A stretch of DNA of 25,943 bases from Ruminococcus sp. AF41-9 (GTDB lineage: Bacteria; Bacillota; Clostridia; Lachnospirales; Lachnospiraceae). The translations under genes were made by a program, and so were the position numbers. Every line of letters starts with the position of its first letter. Positions within the stretch are counted from its first letter, which is position 1. Positions 15,055 to 23,772 of the stretch are shown here, piece by piece. The stretch is from assembly GCF_003477525.1 (NCBI RefSeq), contig NZ_QUDO01000053.1:1-25943 (forward strand), read 5' to 3'. Below the pieces are notes generated by a model. It was not told where the DNA came from and ran no database searches. It was given only the letters and a program-made list of their open reading frames with translations.

Positions 15055-16078
15055 CATATTCTTCAATGTTATCCAATGTCACTTTATGGTAAGGAGTTCT
15101 CACATACTTTCCATCTATCAGAGGAATATCGTCTTTGTCTCCATTTGTGGCAAGGGCAAATGCGAGGTTCAGCATTTCTTTCGCCTGTCCTTCTTTGTCA
15201 TTGTAAACGGTTCCCAGCATTTCACCGTTTCTGACTGCATCCAGTCCACCGCTGGTTCCGTCTATTCCGACCACTACCGGCCAGTTTTCTTTTGACATTC
15301 CGGACGCTTTCAGTGCATCGATCGCACCCAGTGCCATGTCATCATTATTGGCCATGATCAGCTCAATTTCTCCGCCAAACTGTGTCAGCATAGCTGCTGT
15401 TTTTGTCTGTGCCTGCGCTCTGTTCCAGTTCGCCATGGCATATCCTAATTTTTCAGTTTCAACCCCTTGTTCCACCATTGTGTTTACCGAATATTCCGTC
15501 CTCACGATCGAATCCTGATGTCCGGCTTCTCCCTCCAGAACCACATACTGGCAGATTCCGTCACCATTTTTATCCATCGTACTTTCATTTTTGAAAGCGT
15601 CTGCCGCAAGCTCACCTTCCAGCCTTCCGGACTCGGAAGCATCTGCCCCTACATAATACAGTTCACTCCAGCGTTCCAGATCCTCCGCTACCAGTTCGCG
15701 GTTAAAGAAAATTACAGGAACATCATTTTTCTCTGCCAGATCTGTAATGGTTGTCGGCTCTGTACGGTCTACCAGATTCACGCAGACTACATCGCATCCT
15801 TTTTCGATCAGGCTTTTCACCTGCTCATTCTGTGTGAGCTGGCTTTTGGAAGCATCCAGAATTTCCACATTGATCGCAATTTTACTTGATTCTTCTTTTT
15901 CTGCTGCATACGCTGTAAATCCCTCCATCATTTCCGAAAGAAATGTATCATACTGATCATACAATGTGATCCCGATCTTAATGTTTTTTACAGCTTCCTC
16001 CTGACTGCTGCCGCATCCTGCCGCTGCCACAGTCACTATCCCCAGAACCCCGGCAAAAACCAGATACCTTCCATTCAT
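15032..16078 (-). CDS. MglB-like sugar-binding lipoprotein (second paralogue in operon)
   Basis: 348 residues. The N-terminus has a lipoprotein signal with AAAGC, cysteine at about 22, so it would be anchored on the outer face of the membrane. The rest is a type-I periplasmic binding protein close to galactose/glucose-binding MglB: IGITLYDQYDTFLSEM, VPVIFFNREL, a calcium-loop-like DKNGDG, NWNRAQAQT, and MANNDDMALGAIDALKASG then VVGIDGT. It is clearly related to the first gene of the operon, which has the same landmarks. Being last, after the kinase and tethered sensor, it may act with the sensing module or as an alternative binding protein. The sugar is not determined. Confidence 0.88.
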   Translation of the reverse strand: MNGRYLVFAGVLGIVTVAAAGCGSSQEEAVKNIKIGITLYDQYDTFLSEMMEGFTAYAAEKEESSKIAINVEILDASKSQLTQNEQVKSLIEKGCDVVCVNLVDRTEPTTITDLAEKNDVPVIFFNRELVAEDLERWSELYYVGADASESGRLEGELAADAFKNESTMDKNGDGICQYVVLEGEAGHQDSIVRTEYSVNTMVEQGVETEKLGYAMANWNRAQAQTKTAAMLTQFGGEIELIMANNDDMALGAIDALKASGMSKENWPVVVGIDGTSGGLDAVRNGEMLGTVYNDKEGQAKEMLNLAFALATNGDKDDIPLIDGKYVRTPYHKVTLDNIEEYAEKNSPE

Positions 16079-16116
16079 TCGTTCTATCCCCCGTCCGTTT
16101 TATCTATGGTGTCATT

Positions 16117-17067
16117 TTATCTCACTGTAGGAAACAGGATTCTGCTTGTTTCCTCATCATAAAGATTATCCTTCGTTACTCTGAAAAAATCAACCTCTGT
16201 CTGCTCTGTTTTTCCCGTATGATACTGAACCGCCTGCGCCGCCAGACACATGCTCTGATATCCCATATAATACTCATTCGGCACAAGAAGCTCCCGGATA
16301 GTTCCTTTATCCAGATAATACATCAGTTTCTCAGAACGACCCTCTCCATAGATATGCCAGGAAAGGTTCTCTGTATTCAGGATCAGGTCAACAGCCTTCT
16401 CTGTATCATCATTTTCCAGAGACAGAACCGCATCCACAGAAGCATTCTTAAAGTAATCCTGATTTCGCATTTTCTTATACAGTTCTTTATCAGAGATCAC
16501 CCAGGCGATTTCCACTCCTGCCTCTGAAAGGCGTTGTTTCAATGCTTTTAACCTTTGTCTCATTCCAATCTGATTCTGATTTCCGCTGAAGATCCCGACG
16601 GTCTTTTCACCGCCTTCCACAGCCATATCTCCCAGAGTTTCTCCGAATTTCACATGATCTGTCATAACTGTGGTAAAGAGTGTATCTGTCTCAATGCCTG
16701 TCTGGATCAGCACAGTCGGCTTCGCAGTTTCTCCCGGAAGAACGACATCCGTATCACTGGAATAAGGTGCCACGATCACCCCGTCTGCACTTCCGTCCAG
16801 CTCTCTTTTTACAATCGGCTGCTCCTCCTGTACATTCTGAAATTTGCCTGTAGATACCAGATTCAGATGCACATGATTATCTTCTGCCCCCTGTTCCAGA
16901 CCTTCTCTGAACGCATCCCAGCGTTCACTGCTGCTGTCATTTACAATAACAGAAACGGAAATATAATCCTCTTCTTTTCCCTGATTCACCATCCCGTAAG
17001 CACTGTATATAATCACTGCAAAAATCACTGCGGAAAAGAGAAGGATAGATAAACGATTCTTTTTCAT
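16117..17067 (-). CDS. Membrane-tethered sugar-binding-like protein, probable co-sensor of the kinase
   Basis: 316 residues with one N-terminal membrane segment (about 7-26, LSILLFSAVIFAVIIYSAYG) and no lipobox or clear cleavage site, so it is probably held by its anchor. The external part has a type-I binding-protein pattern: ISVSVIVNDSSSERWDAFRE, GSADGVIVAPYSS, KTVGIFSGNQNQIGMRQRL, SVDAVLSLENDDTEKAVDLI. It is more diverged than the true MglB proteins here. Its ATG overlaps the kinase stop by four bases (ATGA), so the two are translationally coupled. In Clostridium beijerinckii a comparable xylose-binding protein (XylFII) works with a LytS-type kinase to sense sugar; the same role is inferred here. 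Confidence 0.75.
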   Translation of the reverse strand: MKKNRLSILLFSAVIFAVIIYSAYGMVNQGKEEDYISVSVIVNDSSSERWDAFREGLEQGAEDNHVHLNLVSTGKFQNVQEEQPIVKRELDGSADGVIVAPYSSDTDVVLPGETAKPTVLIQTGIETDTLFTTVMTDHVKFGETLGDMAVEGGEKTVGIFSGNQNQIGMRQRLKALKQRLSEAGVEIAWVISDKELYKKMRNQDYFKNASVDAVLSLENDDTEKAVDLILNTENLSWHIYGEGRSEKLMYYLDKGTIRELLVPNEYYMGYQSMCLAAQAVQYHTGKTEQTEVDFFRVTKDNLYDEETSRILFPTVR

Positions 17068-18944
17068 TTCGTCTCCTCCTGACTTCCGGTGTCACCAGTT
17101 TTGCTGCCGTCTGACATCGTTTTTCCGGACTGTGAGTATTTCCCGCTTTCCAGTATTTTCTGTGTCTCTGCTGTATAAGGAGTATATGGAATATGGATCT
17201 GAACCAGCATTCCTTCATCCGGACAGCTTTTGATGATCAGACCATACTGATCTCCAAAGCGAAGTTTGAGACGGCTGTGCACATTCACCAGACCAACACC
17301 GGAACCATGCTTATGCGGCCGTTCTTTTCCATTGAGAAGCTCTGCGGCTTCTTCCTCCGGCATTCCAAGTCCGTTATCTTCTACCTCCAGATAAACGTCA
17401 TTTTCTTTCCGGTATCCGCGTACATGGATTTCTCCTTCTCCATCCATAAATTCCATTCCATAATAGATAGCATTTTCCAGAAGCGGCTGGAGAACCAGCT
17501 TCACTGTACATCCGTCCAGAATCTCCGGATCTATCTGGAAATCCACCTCAAAACTGTTTTTATAACGGATTTTCTGGATGTTCATATAGTTCTGCGCATG
17601 CTTCACTTCATCCTCAATCCTGATCACTGTTTTTCCACGGCTCAGGCTGATCCTGAACAGGCTGGCAAGCTGCGTGATCATAAATACCGCATCATCATAA
17701 CGCTCTCCTGTGATCATCCATACAATAGAATCCAGCGTATTATACAGGAAATGAGGGTTGATCTGCGACTGAAGCGCATCCAGTTCGCTCTTTCGTTTTT
17801 CTTCCTGTTCCACCACAATGTCATCCATCAACTGGCGGATCTGTGCCACTGTGGAGCGCAGGGTTTTCCCAAGATGTTCCACTTCCATGGAACCGCCTAT
17901 ATAAATATCCGGTTCCATATTTCCGGCCTCCCATTCCTTCACGGAATCATTCAGTCTGCGCAGAGGTTTGGAGATTCTTGCAGATACCATCTGATTCAGG
18001 ATCACTGCTGCAAAAACTGTCAGCGCAACCAGAAGAACCACCAGATTTCTCATTCCTGACATACCCATACTGAAAGATTTCATCGGAACCACACTGACCA
18101 GTTTCCATCCTGTATAGCTGATGGTTTTTACAGTGACCAGACGGTTTTCTCCCTGGAAATTTTCCTCTGTCGTAGTATCCTCATATCCTGCTGCCATACT
18201 GTTATTTTCCTGATATAATCCCATATGAATCAGATTTTGTTTCGGGTGATAAATGATCTCCCCGTCCGGTGCCATCAGGTAAAGATACTCTCCGGAAGTA
18301 TCGGAATTTGCCTTATCCAGAAGCTGCTCGATACTGCTGTAATTCATGTCTACCAGAAGCACACCAAGCATGGAAACACCATTTCTGGTAAGTTCCACCG
18401 TACGGCTCAGTGAAACCACCCAGTAATATCGATAAGAAGGATCATCAAACAGATTCTCCACATGCGGTTTGGAAAAATGAAAGTTTTCCAGTTCTCCCAC
18501 CGCATCCTTAAACCAGGACTGAGACGTGACATCTATCTCTGTTTTCTCCGTATCAATCGGTGAAGCTGCCACCAGATTTCCATCATTTGTATAGCAGGCA
18601 ACGCTCACCAGCTTATCTTTATTGGACTCATACAAAAGTGTCATGGAATCGTCCAGACTTCCACTTCCGATGTCCGTATTTTTGATCACTGTATAATACA
18701 TGGCATCCGAAATCCGTCTCATATTTCTGAGATAGTCTTCTAGATTGATCGTTGTCTGATTCAAAAGCTGCCTGGAATTTTCCACTGTTAAGTTTTCTGC
18801 TTTCTTCGTAAACTGCTGATAAAGCATCACACCCAGAAAGCACATACAGCATACTGACAAAACGGTAAAAGAAACCGATATGGTCATCTGCATGCTCCTT
18901 GTTTTCTTTCCCTTACGGGATAATAACTCTCTGATCTTTTCCAC
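17064..18944 (-). CDS. YesM/LytS-type sensor histidine kinase
   Basis: 626 residues from GTG 18944, with GGAG seven bases upstream. The order is: membrane helix about 20-45; extracytoplasmic sensor about 46-295, Cache-like with VSVACYTNDGNLVAASPID and SWFKDAVGELENFHFSK; second helix about 298-320; a HAMP-like linker (SARISKPLRRLNDSVKEWEAGN); then the His_kinase domain with H398 in NPHFLYNTLDS. The ATPase domain shows N491 in PLLENAIYYG, DNGLGMPEE and GSGVGLVNVHSRLKLRFG. The last 40 residues are Ser/Thr/Lys-rich. It should phosphorylate the adjacent AraC-type regulator. Such pairs in Clostridia sense sugars, often with a tethered binding protein, which is encoded next. Confidence 0.92.
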   Translation of the reverse strand: MEKIRELLSRKGKKTRSMQMTISVSFTVLSVCCMCFLGVMLYQQFTKKAENLTVENSRQLLNQTTINLEDYLRNMRRISDAMYYTVIKNTDIGSGSLDDSMTLLYESNKDKLVSVACYTNDGNLVAASPIDTEKTEIDVTSQSWFKDAVGELENFHFSKPHVENLFDDPSYRYYWVVSLSRTVELTRNGVSMLGVLLVDMNYSSIEQLLDKANSDTSGEYLYLMAPDGEIIYHPKQNLIHMGLYQENNSMAAGYEDTTTEENFQGENRLVTVKTISYTGWKLVSVVPMKSFSMGMSGMRNLVVLLVALTVFAAVILNQMVSARISKPLRRLNDSVKEWEAGNMEPDIYIGGSMEVEHLGKTLRSTVAQIRQLMDDIVVEQEEKRKSELDALQSQINPHFLYNTLDSIVWMITGERYDDAVFMITQLASLFRISLSRGKTVIRIEDEVKHAQNYMNIQKIRYKNSFEVDFQIDPEILDGCTVKLVLQPLLENAIYYGMEFMDGEGEIHVRGYRKENDVYLEVEDNGLGMPEEEAAELLNGKERPHKHGSGVGLVNVHSRLKLRFGDQYGLIIKSCPDEGMLVQIHIPYTPYTAETQKILESGKYSQSGKTMSDGSKTGDTGSQEETK

Positions 18945-19072
18945 TGACTCTCCTGCCCCTGTATCGTTATTCTGATAATATTTTCAGTTATCTGACAAAC
19001 AAAAACAATCTTATTTTATACCTGTTTTCTTTTTATTTCTCAACTGTTTTCTGTCTGACCCGGTTCTTACTT

Positions 19073-20677
19073 TTACCCATTACTGTTCGCACTTCGATAC
19101 TTGGACGGTGACATACTGTACTGCTTCTTAAACGCATAACTGAAATAATTCGGGTCTGCATAACCTACTTTTTCTGCAATAATATAGGTCTTGTCATTGG
19201 TTGTCATAAGCAGTTCCACAGCCTTCTCCATACGGTAATCTGTCAGAAAACTGATAAATGTTTTACCTGTTTCCTTCTTGAAAATTGTAGAAAAATAAGC
19301 AGCACTTACCCCCAGTTCCTTACAGACAGATTCTATGGTTATGTTCCGGTCACTGTAGTGTTCCTGTACATATTCCACTGCTTTGGACGCAAAAGATTTG
19401 GTAGTTGCCTGACGTTCCTGCTGAACGGTTTCCTGTAATTTTTCCCCAATCTCCAGAAGCCATCGCTCCAGTTCTTCCGGGGATTCCATCTGCATGCATT
19501 TCTCAAAAACCGCACTTTTTTCACCGTAAAATTCCTCAATATCCAACTGATTATTCGTACAGAATCTGAAAATTTCCGTGATCAGACCCATAATAAAAAT
19601 CTGATATTTCTGCATGGTTGTTCCATCTTCCATAAACTTATGGATACAGTGATCAATCTCCTCTTCCAGTTCTTCTCTGCTTCCCATACGGATTTTCTTC
19701 AGGATTTTCTGAATTTCCTGTTCTTCCCAGCGCTCATCCGCATTCTCCATAGGATCAATTTCTGCAATATTGATGGCACGGGCATTTCCATATATTACGC
19801 GGTAAGAAACTGCACTTCTGGCACCCTGCCAGGAGAGGCGGATATCAGGAAGATTATTGGATACATAACCAATTCCGGCGGTTACGGTAGCTTCACAGAC
19901 ATGTTTTGCCAGACGGCATAACTGGTCCATAAAGTCTGTAAATTCCGTGATCTGTTCCTGGCTCTCAAGCTGTGTGATCACCACAATATCTCCCAGATAC
20001 ATAAGGATTCTGGACTTCCATTCATCCTCCATATGCTCCTCTGCCAGTTTTTTTACAGATACGCCAAGCAGAAAAGTATTCATATTTGGAGGGATATTTG
20101 TTGTACTGATATGTAAAATAGAAACCACATAATATGGTCCTGTCAGACTGATCTGATAATCATCCACATATCTGTCAATCTCATCTTCCGGAATCCTGCC
20201 ATCGATCAAAGAAGTGTAGAAATTCTCCTGAAGAATCGGAATACTTTCCATATAATACTCTCTCAGCTTGTCAACGTTTCTTTTCTCATCCATCTCCCGG
20301 TCTATTTTCTCACGAATACGGCCGAAAACTTCTTTCAGATTTCCAGCATCAATTGGCTTTAAAATATATTCCTCCACTTCGATCTGAATGGCTTCTTTTG
20401 CATATTCAAATTCATCAAATCCCGAGAAAATAATGATCTTTACTGTACGGTAAAGTTCCTTCAGTTTGCGGCTCAGAGTCAGTCCGTCCATGTATGGCAT
20501 TTTGATATCTGTCATGACCACGTCCGGCTGAAGTTCCTCCGCCATCTCCAGTGCTTCCACACCATTATGAGCATATCCCGCAACCTGAAAGCCCATGCTT
20601 TCCCAGTCCATTTTTTTCATAATAATCTGGATAACATCTTCCTCGTCATCCACAAGTAATACTGAATACTTCTCCAT
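19073..20677 (-). CDS. YesN-type response regulator with AraC DNA-binding domain
   Basis: 534 residues with GGAG seven bases before the ATG. The receiver domain has acidic DDEED at 10-14, phospho-acceptor D57 in VVMTDIKMPYMDG and K107 in ILKPID. A long middle region (about 130-420) is typical of YesN proteins. The C-terminal AraC pair of helix-turn-helices starts near 430: ITIESVCKELGVSAAYFSTI and IIAEKVGYADPNYFSYAFKK then GMSP-like SMSPSKYR. When phosphorylated by the neighbouring kinase it probably activates the mglB promoter; no binding site can be assigned by eye. Confidence 0.93.
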   Translation of the reverse strand: MEKYSVLLVDDEEDVIQIIMKKMDWESMGFQVAGYAHNGVEALEMAEELQPDVVMTDIKMPYMDGLTLSRKLKELYRTVKIIIFSGFDEFEYAKEAIQIEVEEYILKPIDAGNLKEVFGRIREKIDREMDEKRNVDKLREYYMESIPILQENFYTSLIDGRIPEDEIDRYVDDYQISLTGPYYVVSILHISTTNIPPNMNTFLLGVSVKKLAEEHMEDEWKSRILMYLGDIVVITQLESQEQITEFTDFMDQLCRLAKHVCEATVTAGIGYVSNNLPDIRLSWQGARSAVSYRVIYGNARAINIAEIDPMENADERWEEQEIQKILKKIRMGSREELEEEIDHCIHKFMEDGTTMQKYQIFIMGLITEIFRFCTNNQLDIEEFYGEKSAVFEKCMQMESPEELERWLLEIGEKLQETVQQERQATTKSFASKAVEYVQEHYSDRNITIESVCKELGVSAAYFSTIFKKETGKTFISFLTDYRMEKAVELLMTTNDKTYIIAEKVGYADPNYFSYAFKKQYSMSPSKYRSANSNG

Positions 20678-20737
20678 ATTTACACTCCGCCTGTTACTTA
20701 CTGTTCTGTATGTTGTCCGTTACTCCGGACAATCATT

Positions 20738-21067
20738 TTATTTCTTTTTATGAGATTTTGTATCTCCATATTTATCATTCATTCTCTTCCAGAGAATCCC
20801 GAAGATCAGAAACCAGACTGCAATCTGAGTCACTGCCACATAAGCATTAAAATACATAATGATCGCCATAATAAATGAGCCTGCTGCCATAAAAAGAATC
20901 AGCTTTCCTGACTCTGTCACATATTTTTCCTTGTCCTTAAACTTGGCGCCGTTTTTGCCCGTAATAGATTCTGTGTCGTGAAAGATCAGCAGACGTGCTG
21001 CATAGTATCCCAGAACCAGAGTCATCATCAGCGGAATCATTGCGCTGGATAAATAGCTTTCTCCCAT
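20738..21067 (-). CDS. Small multi-pass membrane protein of unknown function
   Basis: 109 residues, AAAGGAG ribosome binding site upstream. It has about three hydrophobic segments: MIPLMMTLVLGYYAARLLIF (about 10-29), LILFMAAGSFIMAIIMYF (about 55-72) and an adjoining AVTQIAVWFLIFGILW (about 77-93). A charged loop lies between the first two and a basic tail (KYGDTKSHKKK) at the end, suggesting a cytoplasmic C-terminus. I do not recognise the family. It sits between mglC and the response regulator, in the same direction, 95 bases after mglC and 60 before the regulator. A role in membrane assembly of the transporter or signal relay to the kinase is possible but unsupported. Confidence 0.7.
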   Translation of the reverse strand: MGESYLSSAMIPLMMTLVLGYYAARLLIFHDTESITGKNGAKFKDKEKYVTESGKLILFMAAGSFIMAIIMYFNAYVAVTQIAVWFLIFGILWKRMNDKYGDTKSHKKK

Positions 21068-21110
21068 TTTTTTATTTCTCCTTTACATTTTTTAGTCTAT
21101 ATATAGAGAA

Positions 21111-21138
21111 AGGACCGTCGTACCAAAACGGCGGTCCT
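21111..21138 (-). terminator. Intercistronic hairpin after mglC
   Basis: AGGACCG (21111-21117) and CGGTCCT (21132-21138) pair, with an inner CGT/ACG, followed on the minus strand by TTTCTCTATATATAG. The U-tract is moderate, so this is likely a partial terminator between the transporter genes and the downstream sensing genes. Confidence 0.55.
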
Positions 21139-21162
21139 GTATGTAACATTATATCGTTTTTC

Positions 21163-22152
21163 TTATCTTCTTGCAATGTATTTTCTGATATCCAGTGAAA
21201 TAGCAATGAAGATGATGATACCAAGTGCGATGTACTGAGCGTATGGGTTTACTCCCAGGAACTGAAGTGCTGTTTTCAGGAACTCGAATACTGCAACACC
21301 GATCAGAGCGGAAGAAACTTTACCACGACCACCAGTTACAGATACACCACCGATAGTGCAGGCTGCGATCGCTTCCATTTCATAACCATAACCTAACTGA
21401 ACAGATGCACCGCCGGCTTTTGCACCCATCATAAATCCTGCAAGACCATACATAGCTGCTGCTTTTGCATAGATAATGATCAGAGTCTTTTTAACCGGAA
21501 CACCGGCAACTTCTGCTGCCTGTGGGTTACCACCGATTGCATACATATATTTTCCATGACGGGTCATGTTAAAGATGAACCATGTGATAATACCAACGAT
21601 GATTGCGATCCATACCAGGTAGCTCATTCCAAGGAATTTACCTGTTGCAAGTCCTGTATACTCACTTGTGTATCCACCAAGAGGAGTTGCGTTTGTATAA
21701 ATACAGCAGATACCATAAACGATTTCCATCATAGCCATTGTTGAAATGAATGGCGGTACGTTAAGGTATGCAATAAAGAATCCTGTTACAAGTCCGAATA
21801 CAGCACAGATCAGCATAACAACGATCAGTGCAAGCCAGATGTTTAAAGGTTTCATATTCGGAAAGAATTTGTTGGAGTAATCCATTTTCTGAAGCAGTGT
21901 ACCTGCGATACATCCGCCAAAACCGATCATACGTCCGGCTGACAGGTCACAGCCTGCAGTGATGATACATCCGGCAATACCAAGTGCAATTACAAGACGG
22001 AAACTCATAGTTGCAAGAATGTTTGTCAGGTTGTTTGCTGTTAAGAAGTTTGGTCTTGTGATTCCGGTAAATACAATGAGGCAAACCATGATGATAATAA
22101 CACCATAATTCGTCATAATTTGTTTAAAACTTAATTTCTTTTTGTTTCCCAT
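21163..22152 (-). CDS. mglC: Galactose/methyl-galactoside-type ABC transporter permease MglC
   Basis: I start at ATG 22152 (MGNKKKLSFKQIMTNYGVII), which has GGAGG nine bases upstream; the ATG at 22197 would overlap mglA. The 329-residue protein has about ten membrane helices. It carries family landmarks: TNILATMSFRLVIALGIAGC, AGCDLSAGRMIGFGG, PPFISTMAMM, the GGNPQAAEVAGVPVKK cytoplasmic loop that contacts the ATPase, and AIAACTIGGVSVTGGRGKVS. It forms the homodimeric channel for MglA. MglC is inferred over RbsC or XylH from the close association with MglB-type binding proteins. Confidence 0.92.
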   Translation of the reverse strand: MGNKKKLSFKQIMTNYGVIIIMVCLIVFTGITRPNFLTANNLTNILATMSFRLVIALGIAGCIITAGCDLSAGRMIGFGGCIAGTLLQKMDYSNKFFPNMKPLNIWLALIVVMLICAVFGLVTGFFIAYLNVPPFISTMAMMEIVYGICCIYTNATPLGGYTSEYTGLATGKFLGMSYLVWIAIIVGIITWFIFNMTRHGKYMYAIGGNPQAAEVAGVPVKKTLIIIYAKAAAMYGLAGFMMGAKAGGASVQLGYGYEMEAIAACTIGGVSVTGGRGKVSSALIGVAVFEFLKTALQFLGVNPYAQYIALGIIIFIAISLDIRKYIARR

Positions 22153-22168
22153 GATTATTCTCCTCCCA

Positions 22169-23677
22169 TCAGAATTTTGTCGCATAGGCCATGACATGTT
22201 CCTGAGTCATCTCTGCGGTCTCTGTAATTTCTCCGCGCATCTTGCCGTTACACATAACGTAAACACGATCAGACATACCAAGCAGCTCTGCCATTTCGGA
22301 AGAAACCATGATAATGGCTTTGCCTTCTGCGGCCAGATCATTCATAATTTCATAAATCTCGTGTTTTGCACCAACGTCGATACCACGGGTCGGCTCATCC
22401 ATGATCAGAATATCAGGGTCATTTGCCAGCCATCTTGCTACGATAACCTTCTGCTGGTTACCACCGGACAGGTTTGCGATATGCTCCTGCATGTTCGGAG
22501 TTTTGATACGCAGCTTCTTGATGCTGTCATCTACGACATTGTTAATCTTCTTATGGTCAAGCACAAATCCGCCTTTCAGATACTTGTTATAAATAGAAAC
22601 ACCGACATTATCTTTGATGGAAAGACATCCGAAAATACCATTTCCACGTCTGTCCTCTGTGATCAGACCGATTCCGGCTTTCATGGCATCTGCCGGATGT
22701 TTGATATTTACTTTCTGGCCTTTGATATAAATTTCTCCGGATTTGATTGCTCTCATTCCGAATACACCTTCCAGAAGTTCGGTTCTCTGGGCTCCTACCA
22801 GACCTCCGAATCCAAGGATCTCGCCTTTACGGAGTGTGAAAGATATATCCTGGAAAGATTTCTCATGGATAGAACTCAAATGTTTAACTTCCATGATGAC
22901 TTCTCCCGGTTTGTTCTTTCTTTCCGGATATACATTGGTCAGCTCACGTCCTACCATTTTGGTAATGATATCGTCAGTAGTCATTTCGGCTGCCGGCCAG
23001 GTTCCTACATATGTACCGTCTCGCATGATCGTGATATCATCTGCGATTCGTTTGATCTCATCCATCTTATGAGAAATGTAGACCATGGCAACACCTTTGT
23101 CTCTCAGATCATTCATGATTCTGAAAAGAGCTTCTACTTCGTTATCTGATAATGAGGATGTAGGCTCATCAAAGATTACCACTTTTGCATTGTGTGAAAC
23201 TGCTTTTGCAATTTCTACTGACTGCATCTGTCCGATAGACAGGTCACCCAGTAAGGCTTTTGGATCGAAATCCATTTTTACTTCTTTCAGCCAGTAAGCT
23301 GTATCTTCATACATCTTCTTGTGATCAATCACCTGTAATGGTCCGAATTTCTTTGTCGGAAATCTTCCCAGATACAGGTTCTCAGCTACGGTTCTGGCCG
23401 GAACCGGCTGCAGTTCCTGATGTACCATCGCGATTCCATATTTCATGGCTTCATCAGGGTTGTTTACTGTGATTTTTTCTCCATCTAAGTAAATCTCTCC
23501 GGCATCCATTTTGTAGATACCAAACAGACATTTCATCAGAGTTGATTTGCCTGCACCATTCTCTCCCATGAGAGCATGCACTGTTCCCGGACGGAGTGAC
23601 AACTGTACATTGTCAAGTGCCTTAACGCCGGGGAAGGATTTGCAGACACCCTTCAGTTGCAGTTTGTACTCAGACAT
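22169..23677 (-). CDS. mglA: Galactose/methyl-galactoside-type ABC transporter ATP-binding protein MglA
   Basis: Start ATG 23677 (MSEYKLQLKGVCKSF), with GGAGG six bases upstream; an upstream ATG at 23713 gives a basic leader with no support. 502 residues, two ATPase halves. First half: Walker A GENGAGKST at 38-46, signature LSIGQMQSVEIAKA, Walker B VVIFDEPTSSLS. Second half: degenerate Walker A FGGLVGAQRTELLEGVFG, signature LSGGNQQKVIVARWL, Walker B ILIMDEPTRGIDVG. This tandem arrangement with one degenerate site is characteristic of sugar importers of the Mgl/Rbs/Xyl type. It ends 16 bases before mglC. Confidence 0.94.
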   Translation of the reverse strand: MSEYKLQLKGVCKSFPGVKALDNVQLSLRPGTVHALMGENGAGKSTLMKCLFGIYKMDAGEIYLDGEKITVNNPDEAMKYGIAMVHQELQPVPARTVAENLYLGRFPTKKFGPLQVIDHKKMYEDTAYWLKEVKMDFDPKALLGDLSIGQMQSVEIAKAVSHNAKVVIFDEPTSSLSDNEVEALFRIMNDLRDKGVAMVYISHKMDEIKRIADDITIMRDGTYVGTWPAAEMTTDDIITKMVGRELTNVYPERKNKPGEVIMEVKHLSSIHEKSFQDISFTLRKGEILGFGGLVGAQRTELLEGVFGMRAIKSGEIYIKGQKVNIKHPADAMKAGIGLITEDRRGNGIFGCLSIKDNVGVSIYNKYLKGGFVLDHKKINNVVDDSIKKLRIKTPNMQEHIANLSGGNQQKVIVARWLANDPDILIMDEPTRGIDVGAKHEIYEIMNDLAAEGKAIIMVSSEMAELLGMSDRVYVMCNGKMRGEITETAEMTQEHVMAYATKF

Positions 23678-23717
23678 GTTTCTCCTCCCTTTCCTTTTTC
23701 TCGAATTTCTCAAAGAA

Positions 23718-23749
23718 AGGTGCGGGTGCCATTTGCGTCACCCGCACCT
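23718..23749 (-). promoter_or_regulatory. Strong intercistronic hairpin between mglB and mglA
   Basis: AGGTGCGGGTG (23718-23728) pairs perfectly with CACCCGCACCT (23739-23749), an 11-bp GC-rich stem with a 10-base loop, followed by TTCTTTGAG on the minus strand. It probably terminates part of the transcripts or protects the mglB message, giving excess binding protein. Confidence 0.75.
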
Positions 23750-23772
23750 CTATGATCATTCATTGCTGTGAA

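Noticed and set aside
22142..23149. Plus-strand frame of 335 codons
   Set aside because: It is antisense to mglA, which carries all expected ATPase motifs.
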